Positions 50,305-62,912 of a stretch of 64,000 nt of DNA are shown here, one piece after another. The DNA comes from Megalobrama amblycephala. Taxonomy: Eukaryota; Chordata; Actinopteri; Cypriniformes; Xenocyprididae. The number at the start of each line of letters is the position of its first letter. Position 1 is the first letter of the stretch. Below the pieces are notes generated by a model, which did not search any database, was not told the origin of the DNA, and saw only the letters and a list, made by a program, of their open reading frames with translations. The translations under genes and the position numbers were made by a program. Location: the NCBI RefSeq assembly GCF_018812025.1, contig NC_063045.1, forward strand, positions 19,997,420-20,061,419, in the 5' to 3' direction.

Positions 50305-51376
50305 TGTAATTCATGTTTTGTTTATAAAGGTTTGTCTGTTTGTGTGTGTGTGTGTGTCTGTGCGCGCACATTTTTTTCTTATAAGATGGCACCCTCCAGG
50401 TCGCATACTTCCGGCACAGTTGCACCAGCCAAGCAACTGCCATTGAGCTGAATGGGAATGTTAATAGATAGCTTTCTCCAGGTATTCGGTACCTCCTTGT
50501 TTGGACCTCATGGGCAGCGGGTGCATCGCACGCTAACCTCCAGCTCAGGCTATAGTGCACCATTAAGGCCCGAACGATTGCTTGTTCTATGTTTCTCTCT
50601 CTATTTTCCATCTCTTCCCCCTCTCTCCTACTCGCTCTCCCCCTCCCTTCGGCTGTCAGAGAGATGTGTGTGGGCAGCATTGTGATAGGAATAGATGTTC
50701 CCCTAAGCGAGACCTGCAAAAGCCATTTGAAATCTGCTTGATGGAGAACAGTAGGTAAGAGAGTGGGCTGCTTGCTTTTCTGCTCTCTCTCCCTCTCTCT
50801 TTATCTCTCTCTCTCTCGCTTTCTCTCCCCCCTCTGTCTGCTGTTCCCTCCTGTTCCCCCTCTCCCACCTCTTTTCCGTTCTTTCGCTGTCCTCTTTTTC
50901 ACACTCTCTCTCCTCCCTGCGTCCTGCCACTTAAAGCGTTCCTCCATCTCAGGTGGCACTTCCCCCTCCGCCACACCATTCGTTTGCCCTTTCTCTGTCT
51001 ATCACACACACTCCCCACCTCCTCTTTTCTCATCTGTTTTTCTTTCACTTTCTTTTCTTTTTTATCTGGGCACGCATTCCTTTCCACCCACACTCGACAT
51101 ACTCTCTAAATGATTCCAAGTGTCTGGGCCCCAAGCCTCCTCGAACAGACGTGCATACACATACACACACAATGCTTAAGAGAGAAAAAAATGGGCTCAT
51201 GAAGCCCTTTTCTAGTATTAACCCCATTTACCACAATGATTCTGCTCACACCGTTTGTTCAGAAATGATGGTACAGCCCAGAGGAACAATTTATAGTTGC
51301 TCCTTCATAGCTCAGGAGACTTAATGGGTTCTTGGTTGTTTTATTCAGGTTTTATTCAACTTTCTTTAACTTCTTC
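50305..51376. other. Noncoding sequence with a long pyrimidine-rich tract
   Basis: TG run at 50340-50358. 50590-50660 and 50770-51070 are strongly C/T-biased on the plus strand (ctctctccctctct, ttctctcccccctc). No exon seen; open frames here are compositional. Confidence 0.55.
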
Positions 51377-51599
51377 AAAGGGGAGTTCAGCAAAAAAAAG
51401 AAAAGATAATTCTGTTATTATTTCCTCTCATTTACTTTTGAATCAATATTGGACCCCATTAACTTTCGTTGTATGAAAAATAAATTCCAAATTATCTTTT
51501 GTGTTCCACAGAAGAAAGAAATTCATACAGGTTTGGAAGGTCATGATGTTCAGTAAATGATGAGACAGTTTTCAATTTTGTGTGTACTATCCCTTTAAC
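51377..51599. mobile_element. Short MITE of the related 'gatagttcaccc' group
   Basis: Left caaaggggagttcagc, right gtactatccctttaa. The inner ttgtgttccacagaagaaag and catacaggtttgg match the group that differs from the 'gttagttcaccc' family. Confidence 0.65.
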
Positions 51600-51605
51600 T
51601 TAACA

Positions 51606-51700
51606 TGGTGCTACGGCCAGATCATGGGCTCGATTTCTCGGGAACACGCTTACTGATCAAATGCACTGGTAAAAGCGTCTGCAAAATGCATAAGTGTATT
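51606..51700 (+). mobile_element. SINE 3' part (tRNA-like B-box and conserved tail)
   Basis: gggctcgatttctcggg resembles a B-box context, followed by the tail taaaagcgtctgcaaaatgc shared by many teleost SINEs. The 5' part is missing. The outer end of the inverted-repeat arm lies inside this SINE. Confidence 0.6.
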
Positions 51701-52404
51701 ATGTTTCATGTAAGGTTTTTGATTATGTTGGCTATGTTTAGTTGCTTTCATGGAGATCTGGGTTAAGGCCTGTTGGCCTGTTTCTTCTGAAACCAAATTA
51801 TCTGTGCTACCCACATTCATTTTTTTTTATATTTTTGTTTTGCTTAGGAGCATTTTAATGCTTAATAAAACTATCTCAGATATTCCTCCTAAAATTCCAT
51901 AGGAAACATAAAAATAACACAATTGTTGATGTAGAGAATATTATTTTAAATACTATTTTATCATTTTTATTTATTAGCTTCAAAAATGCTTAAAACTAAA
52001 AAACAAAAGCAGAGCTATAAAATGAATATAGACTGCATATAGCTAAGGTAATTCTTTTGAAACACTTTTTTGATTACTTGGGTCTTTTTGTCAGAAAAAA
52101 ATCCTGGGAACCTGGAAACTTAAAGGGTTAGTTCACCCAAAAATGAAATTTCTGTCATTGATTACTCATTCTCATGTCGTTCTACACCCGTAAGACCTTC
52201 GTTCACAACACAAATGAAGATATTTTTGATCAAATCCGAAGGCTCAGTGAGGCCTCCATTGACAGCAAGATAATTTAGACTTTCAGTGCCTAGAAAGGTA
52301 CTAAAGTACGGTCCCACATATGGGATTTTTATTTCAGTGCCTCTGGGCGTACGGTCCCACATATGGGATTTCGAACGTTCAGCGACATCACATAACTGCC
52401 AGAT

Positions 52405-53223
52405 AGACCCCTTAAAAGTTTGTAAACATTGCAACGTTTCCTGGTGGGCGGGGCTTAGCTGGAGGCAAAAAGAGACGCTGGACTCAATGTTGACAAGCGT
52501 AAGCTAGCATGTTTTAGGAGGGATTTATTAAACATAGATGCAGAAGAAGGTTCAGAACTGTCCGAATATGCACAATCACTGACTCTGCGGGACCGTGACA
52601 GCTATTTTTGTAAATTAACTTAAGTTTTGGATATTTCCTAGACAATATATGAATTACTTTCGGGTGGTTCAGGGAATTTTGTCGAGGCATATTGTCTAAT
52701 GTAACCTAACGCTGGGCTAACTATGATTATGGCTAGCAATGTGGATTATAGAGACCATTCAAAGGATGGCACACACATCTATCGCTGTATGTTTGTTTAA
52801 CATTTAAGCTAGCTAGTGCGCTGAAAATTGGCGACTTTTCACCTATAAAACAGAAACTTGCTGATTTGTACTAGATAAAACCAACACACCATTACATATA
52901 CATCGATTATTTTACCTGATATGAAGTGTGCACTGCAAACACGAGTATTATTTATGATTGTCTCTGTCCAGTCTGTACGCCGTATTGCATTCAACCACAA
53001 TTATCTTTTTGATTTCTGTGAAGGAATGTCTGCCGGGATCTGATAAAACTTTAGTTTTGAACCAAAAGTCCTGTTCCTTCTATTCTGGCAGCCAAAAACA
53101 CAACAAGACGACATTTTAAAGTCAAAACCTCAAACTTTTAGCGCGCCTGCTATGAGTTCTTATTTATGTTTTGCCTCCAGCTAGAGCGGTGACGTCACAG
53201 TGACGTAGGTGATTAAGGGGTCT
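52405..53223. mobile_element. Spacer element with inverted ends agaccccttaa / ttaaggggtct
   Basis: Inside the big palindrome's spacer, agaccccttaa (52405-52415) pairs with ttaaggggtct (53213-53223), and agctggaggcaaaa (52457-52470) pairs with ttttgcctccagct (53169-53182). The arrangement resembles a non-autonomous DNA element inserted into the MITE centre. No open frame of note. Confidence 0.55.
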
Positions 53224-53835
53224 ATTCAAACTGCGCTTTCGCACTTTGGCTGTGAGACGGACGCGCGCAGCTCTTGTCATATATTGCAGCTATGCAGTGT
53301 TTTCAGCCACATAACGTTTCTTTTAAGGTTTCAGACATTTAAATACGCATAAGCACCATTAAAACAATATATATTTACAGTTTATAAAATACACACTGAT
53401 GTCAGACATCAGTGGAAGGAACAATAACAATCCATTCGTTTACAATTTGCCGACATTTATTCATATCAGATACACATAATGGGCCCAAGTAACTACAAAG
53501 TTTACTCTATTATTCTTCCAGCTCACCAGCCACTTACTTGCATATATTTTGGGAGAAAATGATGAATTCACCTGCTGTAAATCCGACTGACAGGACTCTG
53601 CGAACTGCGGGGCAAACTAAGATGGCGGCGCCCATCTCGCATTATAGATCAAGATAAAGATCATTTATAAAGGCTTTTAAACGACAAAACACACTCACTT
53701 ACACATATTTGAGGATCGGAATATCAGATAGTTGATAACATGGTAAGCAAGTTTGTGAATATTTTAAATAAACAAGGAAAAACAAAATAATAGCGATCCA
53801 CCTGTCATACAGTGTTATTGTGGCTGCGCCACGCG
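53224..53835. other. Remaining spacer DNA of the palindrome
   Basis: No gene seen. It contains a short CpG-rich word ggacgcgcgcagc at 53260 and gatggcggcgcccatc near 53621. Confidence 0.4.
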
Positions 53836-54529
53836 CCAGAGGCACTGAAATAAAAATCCCATATGTGGGACCGTACTTTAGTACCTTTCTAGGCACTGAA
53901 AGTCTAAATTATCTTGCTGTCAATGGAGGCCTCACTGAGCCTTCGGATTTGATCAAAAATATCTTCATTTGTGTTGTGAACGAAGGTCTTACGGGTGTAG
54001 AACGACATGAGAATGAGTAATCAATGACAGAAATTTCATTTTTGGGTGAACTAACCCCGGTTCCCAGGATTTTTTTCTGACAAAAAGACCCAAGTAATCA
54101 AAAAAGTGTTTCAAAAGAGTTACCTTAGCTATATGCAGTCTATATTCATTTTATAGCTCTGCTTTTGTTTTTTAGTTTTAAGCATTTTTGAAGCTAATAA
54201 ATAAAAATTATAAAATAGTATTTAAAATAATATTCTCTACATCAACAATTGTGTTATTTTTATGTTTCCTATGGAATTTTAGGAGGAATATCTGAGATAA
54301 TTTTATTAAGCATTAAAAATGCTCCTAAGCAAAACAAAAATATAAAAAAAAAATGAATGTGGGTAGCACAGATAATTTGGTTTCAGAAGAAACAGGCCAA
54401 CAGGCCTTAACCCAGATCTCCATGAAAGCAACTAAACATAGCCAACATGATCAAAAACCTTACATGAAACATAATATACTTATGCATTTTGCAGACGCTT
54501 TTACCAGTGCATTTGATCAGTGTGTTCCG

Positions 54530-54622
54530 AAGATAAACGAAGGTCTTACAGGTGTGAAACAACATGAGGATGAGTTTAATTAATGACAGAATTTTCATTT
54601 TTAGGTGAACTAACCCTTTAAG
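54530..54622. mobile_element. Right end of another 'gttagttcaccc' MITE
   Basis: cgaaggtcttacaggtg, gaggatgagtttaatta and gtgaactaaccctttaa are the terminal words of the family. It abuts the outer end of the palindrome arm. Confidence 0.75.
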
Positions 54623-57620
54623 CAAGTGCCCATTTGCTCTCCTTTTAAAGAAAGAGAACAAAAGATCTGTTTTTTTTTTTGTTTTTTTTTGTTACAGGTG
54701 AAAAAACCCTGAGGACAGTGATTGAAAGGACACTCCCAGACACCTTCCACAGCTCTGTCTCCGATTAATGAGGTCGATACAGGTCATAGCAACTGACGGC
54801 TACATTTTAGAAATAATGTTTTGGGCCATTTTATTGGTAGTGAGAGTGGAGAAATAAGAGTAAACATTAGGGTGAAGAGGAGGATTGGGAACAAGACAGG
54901 CCGAATTTAAACCCATGTCAGGGTAAATGTAGTGGATATATTTGGAAATGGAATACTAGCATACTACTTACTGCATACTGCACAATAGTCTCTGAATGCT
55001 GACTAGTATCATATTTAAATAGTGTGTATGCAACAGTAAACATTTAGTACAATAAAATTCTACATGAGCTCATTAGAGCATGTTTGTTTAATTCAGCAAG
55101 AGGCATCCAATAGTCATCCTGCAAATAATTATTTTGGATTTTTAACCCAGTTTTATATTTAAATGTAATAACTTTTGGGAGTCTAATCAAATTTTAGCTC
55201 AACAAAACTGTTAAAGAAATAGCAAGAGTAGTATGGATGCATGCTTTCTGAACATAGTCAATGTCTTCTCTTACTCTGATGTCGAGTTTGCTGCGTTTTT
55301 GCATTTCCCTGCTGTTGCATCATTGTTCTTTCATATGCTTTCTCACTCTGTTCTTTCATTTCCTCTGATTTTTTTTCTATATTTTCATCAATAATTGAGA
55401 TTTTGAAGTCGGCATGAATAATGCACAACACATTGCTAACCATACAGTGCATGCTCTGAGTCTGTAATTTAAGCTGTGAAAGTCTTTGTTGTGAAGTATT
55501 AAGAGGACACTCAGTACCACCCTGTTTTGCGTAAACAAAAATGCTTCCTCAAACCCTTGTCTTTGATTTCTTTCCCCTTTCTGCTTGTGTTTTCTTGTCC
55601 CCTTTCAGACGAAATTCAATTTTCGCTCCCTCTGTCTGTCACCGAGATTACATGCGTTTGTGACAGAGTCCTTACGGTTGAAAGCAACAACACAGAAACT
55701 GGGATAAGTACCAGTGCCTGACAGGGGATTTCGCTCACGATCCCCTTGCTCCACAATGAAGCCCACAATCACACAAAGTAATCCCATCTCCTTAAGAGTC
55801 AAAGCATTCTGAGCGTTGTGTGCATTGTGGTGATGTTCTCTTAATTTCAAAACACCTTGTATTCCTTGACACTTGCTAAGGTTTTTGTTCAAGATGAAAA
55901 TAGTGTTTTATATTTATATATTATATATTGTCATGGTCTTGTAACAAAGCCTTACAGGTTATTTTGAGCTTGTGAGGCGCTGTAATAAAGCTCTATATAA
56001 TTTTACACCAATCTGTTTTTCTATTAATTTTCCCAGGTAATGAATATTTGCACTGCACTGGTTTGTGATGTAACATGACTAAATTAAGCTATTGAATTTC
56101 ACGGTTGCGATTAGACATCAACTGTCAGCGTGAAACAATCGCATTTCAATGACACATTAAAAATGCTATTTTGAAGACTGTCTGCTTCGCATATCTGCAG
56201 GTTACCTCAACCCTACAAACTTGGGCTATGTTTGGGCTAAGTAGATTGTAGAAATTATTGGCACCAGTGATCTTTATGATCTACTTAGGATTACAATGCG
56301 TTTGGGAAACATATTAGTTTTGGCACTCATTTTAATAGATTACAGCATTCAAATTGCCTTCACTAGCAATGAGTTGCAGCATAGCAGAAGTACAGTTCTG
56401 TGGAACTATAAATTTATCAAAAGAAAATTGTAGTATATACTTTTATTTAGCCAAAAAGTATATAACAAAATGAACTACTCCCATATACCCTACCTTTTTT
56501 TGCAGAAAAAAAAAAAGACTGAAGTTTGACAGAATCCAGTCAATTTCATAGTTTATAGCTACACTTTAGGATTTGGCTTCCGTTTTGTGTATGAATTAAA
56601 ACTTGGATGTAAATATGACGTCTCTCCAGATGTAAATTAGATTTCATGACAAACAAGTTTCTAATTGTTCTCAGTTGCCCTCATAACATAATTTAGATGT
56701 ACTCAGAAATCACTTTATTTTCTGTATAGATCTGAAGCTTGGTTATACTATCAGTGTGAAAACACTGCGAGTCTTGCGATTACGCAGACATTTATGCACT
56801 GCTTGCATTTCTGGTGTTGAACAGCTCCCCCCAGATCTTCATGAAAGCAACTAAACATAGCTAACATAATTAAGAACTTGACATAAAACAAGCAAAAAGG
56901 AGAACAAAAAGTTTGGGGTTGGAATACCAACAGCAAAACTTTTAAAACAACAATTCCTTCACCTTGTATTTCTTTTCAATTCACTCTTTCCCACACCTCA
57001 GCCACAGTGTTTAAGTTCCCGTCATGTAAGAATCCACCACAACCCTCCCTGGAGGATGAGTCTGTTTACACTTCACATCAAATGCTTTTGAACCACCCCG
57101 ACGACTCTCTGAACATCAGTAGACATATGTACACAGAACTGAATGCTGACTTATCAGTGTGTTGTGTTTGTTTGGTAAATAAAGCAGTTCTGTGGCAGGA
57201 TCCTTCTTAGCTGGTACTCGTTTCTTTTTGCATGGGTAACATTGGGTATGTCTAGTGGTTTTTACATTGGACATCAAGTGGCGACCTTGATGTTTTTCAT
57301 TCCACAGAAGTAAACAAAACCAAAATCAAGCATTAAAAAGTGTATTAATATTCTGATATTCATGATTTATGATCATTTTCAGTCAACCAAAATCATGAAG
57401 CATGTGTAGTGTAGTTCAAATCAGAAACAGACAGTTTGACCAGTTATGTCTCTTATGAACTGTTTTTTAGTGATTCAAAAACTTCTTACTGAATCTTAAA
57501 GGGTAACTGCTGATTTTCAATCAGTTTTGTATTTTTGCAATATCAGCAGTATATGAAAATGAATAATGTGTGAATAATGTTACCTGCACTGAGATATTGC
57601 ATTTAATTGTCAGTAAAAGA
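54623..57620. other. Noncoding sequence with one small repeat copy
   Basis: No exon recognised. At about 56825-56890 a diverged third copy of the palindrome-arm sequence appears (agatcttcatgaaagcaact, aacatagctaacat). A minus-strand frame at 55258-55452 is Lys/Glu/Gln-rich with no recognised domain. T-runs lie at 54670-54690 and a TATA-rich patch at 55908-55930. Confidence 0.4.
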
Positions 57621-57628
57621 CTTTTAAC
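57621..57628. repeat. Target-site duplication, left copy (cttttaac)
   Basis: Exactly matches 59364-59371. Eight bases is the hAT superfamily target length. Confidence 0.9.
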
Positions 57629-59363
57629 TAGAGATGCACCGATGTATTGGCCAGCAATCGGTATGGTTCGATAAAAGCTATTATTGTCACGATCGGCCAT
57701 CAGCCGATTGTTTAAAAACTGCCGATGATCAGGGACGATTATATCCTGTCAATCAAAAGGGTGCGGAAAAATGTGACTGTGTTTGAAGATAATCACTCTT
57801 GTGTTGAATTTTAACGCATAAACAGTTTAAAAATAGTGACTTTAAAGGGTTAGTTCACCCAGAAATTAAAATAATGTCATTTATTACTCACCCTCATGCC
57901 GTTCCACACCCGTAAGACCTTCGTTCATCTTCAAAACACAAATTAAGATATTTTTGATGAAATCCGATGGCTCAGTGAGGCCTCCATAGCCAGCAATGAC
58001 ACTTCCTCTCTCAAGATCCATTAATGTACTAAAAACATATTTAAATCAGTTCATGTTCAATATTAATATTATAAAGTGATGAGAATATTTTTTGTGCACC
58101 ACAAAAAAAATAAAAAAATTAACGACTTATATAGTGATGGCCGATTTCAAAACACTGCTTCATGAAGCTTCGGAGCGTTATGAATCTTTTGTGTCGAATC
58201 AGCGGTTCGGAGCGCCAAAGTCACGTGATTTCAGCAGTTTGGCAGTTTGACACGCGATCTGAATCGATTCGACACAAAAGATTCATAACGCTCTGAAGCT
58301 TCCTGAAGCATTGTTTTGAAATCGGCCATCACTATGTAAGTCATTATTTTGTTTTTTTGGCACACCATAAATATTATCGTCACTTTATAATATTAATACT
58401 GAACCACTGTACTGACATGAACTGATTTAAATGTTTTTAGTACATTTATGGATCTTGAGAGAGGAAGAATCATTGCTGGCTATGGAGGCCTCACGGAGCC
58501 ATCGGATTTCAACAAAAATATCTTAATTTGTGTTCCGAAGATGAACGAAGGTCTTACGGTGTGGAACGGCATGAGGGTGAGTAATAAAATTACATTATTT
58601 TCATTTTTGGGTGAACTAACCCTTTAAAGCAGGCTCTTTTTGACCCTATGAATCACCTGTAGTTCAAGCTAGGGTTGCCAGATTTGCGTTTTTTTTTTTT
58701 TTTTTTTTTTGCTACATCAAATTTTATTGTTGCGCTTCCTTTTCAATAATCGCAAAAAGCTTTGTGCTTTGTTACTTCTGATAAGAATAAAAGTTTCAGT
58801 TTTCAAATTCTGGCCATTTTAGCTCAGGCGGCAGCGCGCGAGTCTTTTCTTCCTCTTCAATACAAGTTATATCTCGAACATGCATGAACATCAGAGGTAT
58901 GTTGAAAGATATAGTACAACTTACCGGAATGAATCACGTCACATGTAATCACTTTATTTGTGTTTCAACCGTGGAAAGAAGTAAATAAAACAGCTTGTGA
59001 ACAATATGTCACATCATGTCACTTTTACCTCAGGAATGTTTTACAGTGTTCACAGTTCCTTAGCTATCTAAGAAAAAACAACAACAACAACAACAATACA
59101 CTAGAGATGAACTTATTTATTGTTAATTATATGTTTGTGTAATTTTGCCATGAAGACAACAAGTGAAAACTACTTTATGTGATACTAAGTTTTATACAAA
59201 CAGTTCAGTTTTTATTTGAGTGTATTATTATATGTGAAATATAATAATACCCCCCCCCCCCCCCCCAAGAAAAACCAAACTATTGGTATTGGCATTGGCC
59301 GATATCATTCTGAATAATCGGCTATCAGTATCGGCAGAGAAATTTAGTATCGGTGCATCTCTA
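57629..59363. mobile_element. hAT-like element 'tagagatgcaccgat' with exact 8-bp duplication
   Basis: The ends tagagatgcaccgat and atcggtgcatctcta are perfect inverted repeats, with subterminal cggccatcagccgat / cggctatcagtatcgg. It is flanked by cttttaac on both sides. The interior is occupied by a palindromic MITE (57842-58627), a T-run and a C-run at 59251-59267. No transposase remains. Confidence 0.9.
57842..58627. mobile_element. 'gttagttcaccc' palindromic MITE, most complete copy
   Basis: Nearly the whole 786 bp is one inverted repeat: aaagggttagttcaccc / gggtgaactaaccctttaa, cgtaagaccttcgttcatct / gatgaacgaaggtcttacg, gtgaggcctccatagccag / ctggctatggaggcctcac. The central stem 58127-58345 (tagtgatggccgatttca / gaaatcggccatcacta; cgacacaaaagattcataac) is a separate inner palindrome. 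Confidence 0.9.
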
Positions 59364-59371
59364 CTTTTAAC
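59364..59371. repeat. Target-site duplication, right copy (cttttaac)
   Basis: Identical to 57621-57628 and adjacent to the right terminus of the hAT-like element. Confidence 0.9.
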
Positions 59372-62354
59372 GGCTTTTGTGAGAACTGTGTTTTTGTATG
59401 TTGTCGGAAGTTGAAGTTTTCCAACCTTTTTTAGCAAAAGGAAACACCACAGCCCTATTTCTGACTTTTCTCTAGTCATGTAGCACTGATTTCAAAAAAC
59501 CTTTCACCTTTCTACTGCATAGACAGCCAAGTTTTATTAAAACACCATTTTGCCAGCGACAAATTACCCCATTTAATCAATCAATCTGGCTCCCTTTGCT
59601 GAACCTATTAACGCGCACACACACATACACACAAAAATGTGTTCAAGAATGGCTACATTCCTTACAATTCCTATTCCTAACTCTCTGATTTTGTTATGAC
59701 AATTTTCTTCCATGTTGGCATCAGCCGAATTCGTCTACCTTATACTGTTGGGCTTGATTAGATGCACACCCTTTGACATCAACAACAAAAAATATGAGAA
59801 GCGTTTCAGAAGAGTTAAGTTTTGTGGTCTGCAATGTACAACCCCTTTTTTGGGCCTTGCTGGAAACATCACTCTGATGTTTGTAATGATGGCTGGAAAA
59901 GATTTGGTGGCAAAAAGAAAACGCTTCTAATGAGCTAACAGCAACAAAACACATGATTTTGTTTTCCTTTCTATCTGCGACTCCTCTCGCATTTCCGAAC
60001 AAAAATAAATCCTTGTTAGAGGAGTTTGTCTAGCAGAATACACAAGCAAAATCCTCCAATCAGCCCACAGTGTTTTGCAAAACAAACAGAGGAGACATGC
60101 TGAACTCCTAAAAGGTGCAGATTTTGTCACGCATAAGTCAGGGGTCGAGTTTGAAAAGGCTTTGGTTCATGGTTGACTGGTCTTCTGTGGCCGACTGCCT
60201 GCTGTTAAAAACACACTAAATTTCACAAAGAAGAGGTCTGAGAAGTGGGCAAACAGATGACTGCTCTTTCAAAAAGGTTGAAGGGGACATTTCTCTGAAG
60301 CTCTGCTCCAGGAACCAGCTTGAAGGTCAAACCGAAATGGCCATGTGCCGACAGCTAATGCCTGTGGTGTGTGGTCAGCAGTATTGCACCCATTCACAGT
60401 CTTCACACAAAGGGAGTTGCCTCAGCTTCCTGTGCTGGGGACAGTACCCATTTTCTGCTCGTCGTTCTTTTTTTTCGTCGCAGGTTAAGAGTGCATTGTT
60501 CTGCCGGCCTTTCTCAGCCTCTGTGGGTTGATGTGTCAGCGGATGAAGCGCTTCGGTCTTGACTGCAAAGGTCACAATCTAACAGGAGGAAATGGCCTTC
60601 ATATACACGTGCTTGGCTTTGTTCTAGCCTGCGCTAAATTTAGCATCCAGAACTGCAATACTAAAATGCTTATCTTTACTATATCTGTCATGTAAATTCA
60701 CAACGGTGCCACGTCACGGCTGTCCTTTGGCTCGCCGGTACGGCCATTTACATACGGCGTGTCCCGCTTATTTGCCTGCGGGCTGTTTTAGCTTCGCCGC
60801 GTGTCGTCATGGCGTGCCATCTTTTTTATTCCCTTTTTGAACAGACACTTTTAATGCGATGGCTTCCCTCCCAGGCCTGGCATGCCTGCAGCTCCCTCCT
60901 ATATCGCCACTGGCCAGATTCCCAGCCTGTGTACTCTGGCAGAGTGGCCCTGAAGCGTCAGCCGCTTCCTTGCAAAAGTAGCAGCCAAAACCGTTAGTCA
61001 CCAGCCCCGCTGTGACACAGTGATGGCTGAAAGGGCCTGAGGCCAGGCCTGAAGAGGTGGCTGCTCGACTGTATGTGTGCGGCTGATTTCCGGAGGAGGG
61101 AGCTTGGCACGCTGAACACCTATATCAACATTTTACAGAAGCCGGGATGTGAACAATGAGGGGTTTTCAGCACCCGCTTCTCCTGTAAAGGCTGACAAGG
61201 TGACAATGAGTCACTCTGCGGTGCACCGGACGACTCTAAAGCTTCCAACGCCCTGGTCGGACGTTAGACCTCGCGTTGACTTTGAAACCCGACCCGCATC
61301 TCATGCGGGTGCTTTGTAACTGCATATACGCTGTGATGCATTTTGACACGGCAAATCTGAGAAGAAAGAAAAACAAAAATGCAGCGGGGCAACATACAAC
61401 GCAGCAAAGTTGTGTCAACGAAATTGAAGGAACAGCGTCAAATGGAGGTGCAGGGCGGGTTTGTTATGACACCAAACAAGGGGCCCTCTGGAAAAACAGA
61501 TAAAAAGGGAAACCAGAGATGAGGAAGCGCACAAACGAAGAATAAATAACATCCAGCCGTTAGAATAATATCCATCTATAAATTCTCAGTGCTGTCTTGC
61601 TAACTAATTTATGTTAGCAATAATACAGAACCTGCATGAATGGTTGGTCCAAAAAAGGTCAGTTTCAAAATACAACGGTTCATTGTCAAGCAAAAATGTA
61701 ACTGATTCTCCTTCAAGGTTTATAGAAAATTCATATTATCCAGTTTGACGTAAACATAAAACATGCAGCTAACTGGAGTGAACCGCTAAACATACAAATC
61801 TTTAAAATACTGGGTCTCATTCACTAACTGCGAGATAAACAAACTAAATGTTGTCACGGACAAATCATGATTCATCAATAATTTTCATACTAAATGTATT
61901 CTAAATGTAGGAACAATGTAAACTAAACATATGCAAAAATCAGATACTCTTGGTGGCCTTATAAATGTGTTAAGATTCAATTTTATATGTATATATTTCA
62001 CCTTTAAGTTGCATTATAGCTCAAACGCCAAGGTTCCTTTGCATAAAAACGCACACATATACAGCTGGCTTGTGGGATGAATGTATTAAAGGTGTTTATT
62101 GCTGCGCTCATGCGAAAGAGCGTCATATGTTGACGAAAAGCTCTAAAGAAAAAGTTGGAAAACCCTTATTTTGGCGTGTTTTGCTAACATTGGGCATGCC
62201 GTTCATTTAGAATACTCCAAATTCATTAACACTGCAGAGATAAAGAACAAATTCATGTGTGTATGAATGTATTGTGAAATAGGCGAAAATTATTTTTCGT
62301 GAAAAGTTATTGTGTGTATACTAAGACGAACAATCCACGCAATTATTGGTGTAT
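59372..62354. other. Long noncoding, largely repeat-free stretch
   Basis: 59570-61540 has balanced base composition, short CA runs only near 59612-59632, and no transposon ends. Short frames at 59712-59930, 60337-60562 and 61276-61503 lack recognisable domains. It is the best candidate in the window for conserved regulatory DNA or an unrecognised small exon. 61560-62350 is AT-rich. Confidence 0.4.
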
Positions 62355-62370
62355 GAGACCCAGTGTTTTT

Positions 62371-62912
62371 ATGTTTAACAATTTTTATTGGGTTTTTTCT
62401 TAAAACAAGTAGGATTTCAACAGCACATAGTGGATCATATATATACAAAAATGTAATGGCTGTATAATACAAGTATTAACCAAGATAACATAAACCCCAC
62501 CACCCCAACCCACCCATCCCACCCAACCATCCCTATTGTCCCTATAGATCCAGATCTTCTCAAGAATGATTGTCCGTTGAAGTTATAGTCCAACTAATAA
62601 TTATAAGAGGAGAATTTACAGGATAGCATAAGTTTGCAAAGTAAGTGGTCGCCTGACCAGCAATGGAAAGGGTGGAAGACATTAAATCATACTAATAAAA
62701 ATAAAATATTACTAAGAGTAAGCATTCAATGTAAAAAAAATAAATAAATAAATAAAAAGGGGGGGGGGGGGTGCTGCCGCAAAACTATGATGATAATACA
62801 TTAATCATTCTTATTTAATGGAGTTTGCAAGCTCTCATAGTACTCCAGAAAGGGGGTCCAGATCTTTCTGAATGTTTGGATAGAGCCTTTAAGGGTATAT
62901 CTGATCTTCTCA
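62371..62912 (-). mobile_element. 5'-truncated L1-like LINE, minus strand, with 15-bp target duplication
   Basis: It is bounded by agacccagtgttttt on both sides (62356-62370 and about 62914-62928). On the minus strand it begins in a reading frame ending KIWTPFLEYYESLQTPLNK, the style of an L1-clade ORF2 C-terminus. A 3'UTR follows with a C-run, ttttatttatttatt, and a terminal caataaaaattgttaaac. 5' truncation plus a long target duplication shows target-primed reverse transcription. Only about the last 35 codons of the ORF remain. Confidence 0.82.

Larger units (their letters stand above)
51641..54529. repeat. Large inverted repeat: ~700-bp arms, 1.49-kb spacer
   Basis: Left arm 51641-52346 and right arm 53836-54529 are reverse complements with very few differences. 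Matches run from the SINE tail (gacgcttttaccagtgcatt on the right), through a ~400-bp unique-looking stretch (catggagatctgggttaagg / aacccagatctccatg; tcctcctaaaattcc / ggaattttaggagga), into half of a 'gttagttcaccc' MITE and up to gtgcctctgg. Small indels include ~12 bp at the MITE border and 4 bp near the outer end. The symmetry reaches well beyond the MITE's own ends at about 52121 and 54058. Confidence 0.93.

Noticed and set aside
50276..51113. Ser/Leu- and Glu/Arg-rich frames
   Set aside because: Direct translations of the polypyrimidine tract and its complement.
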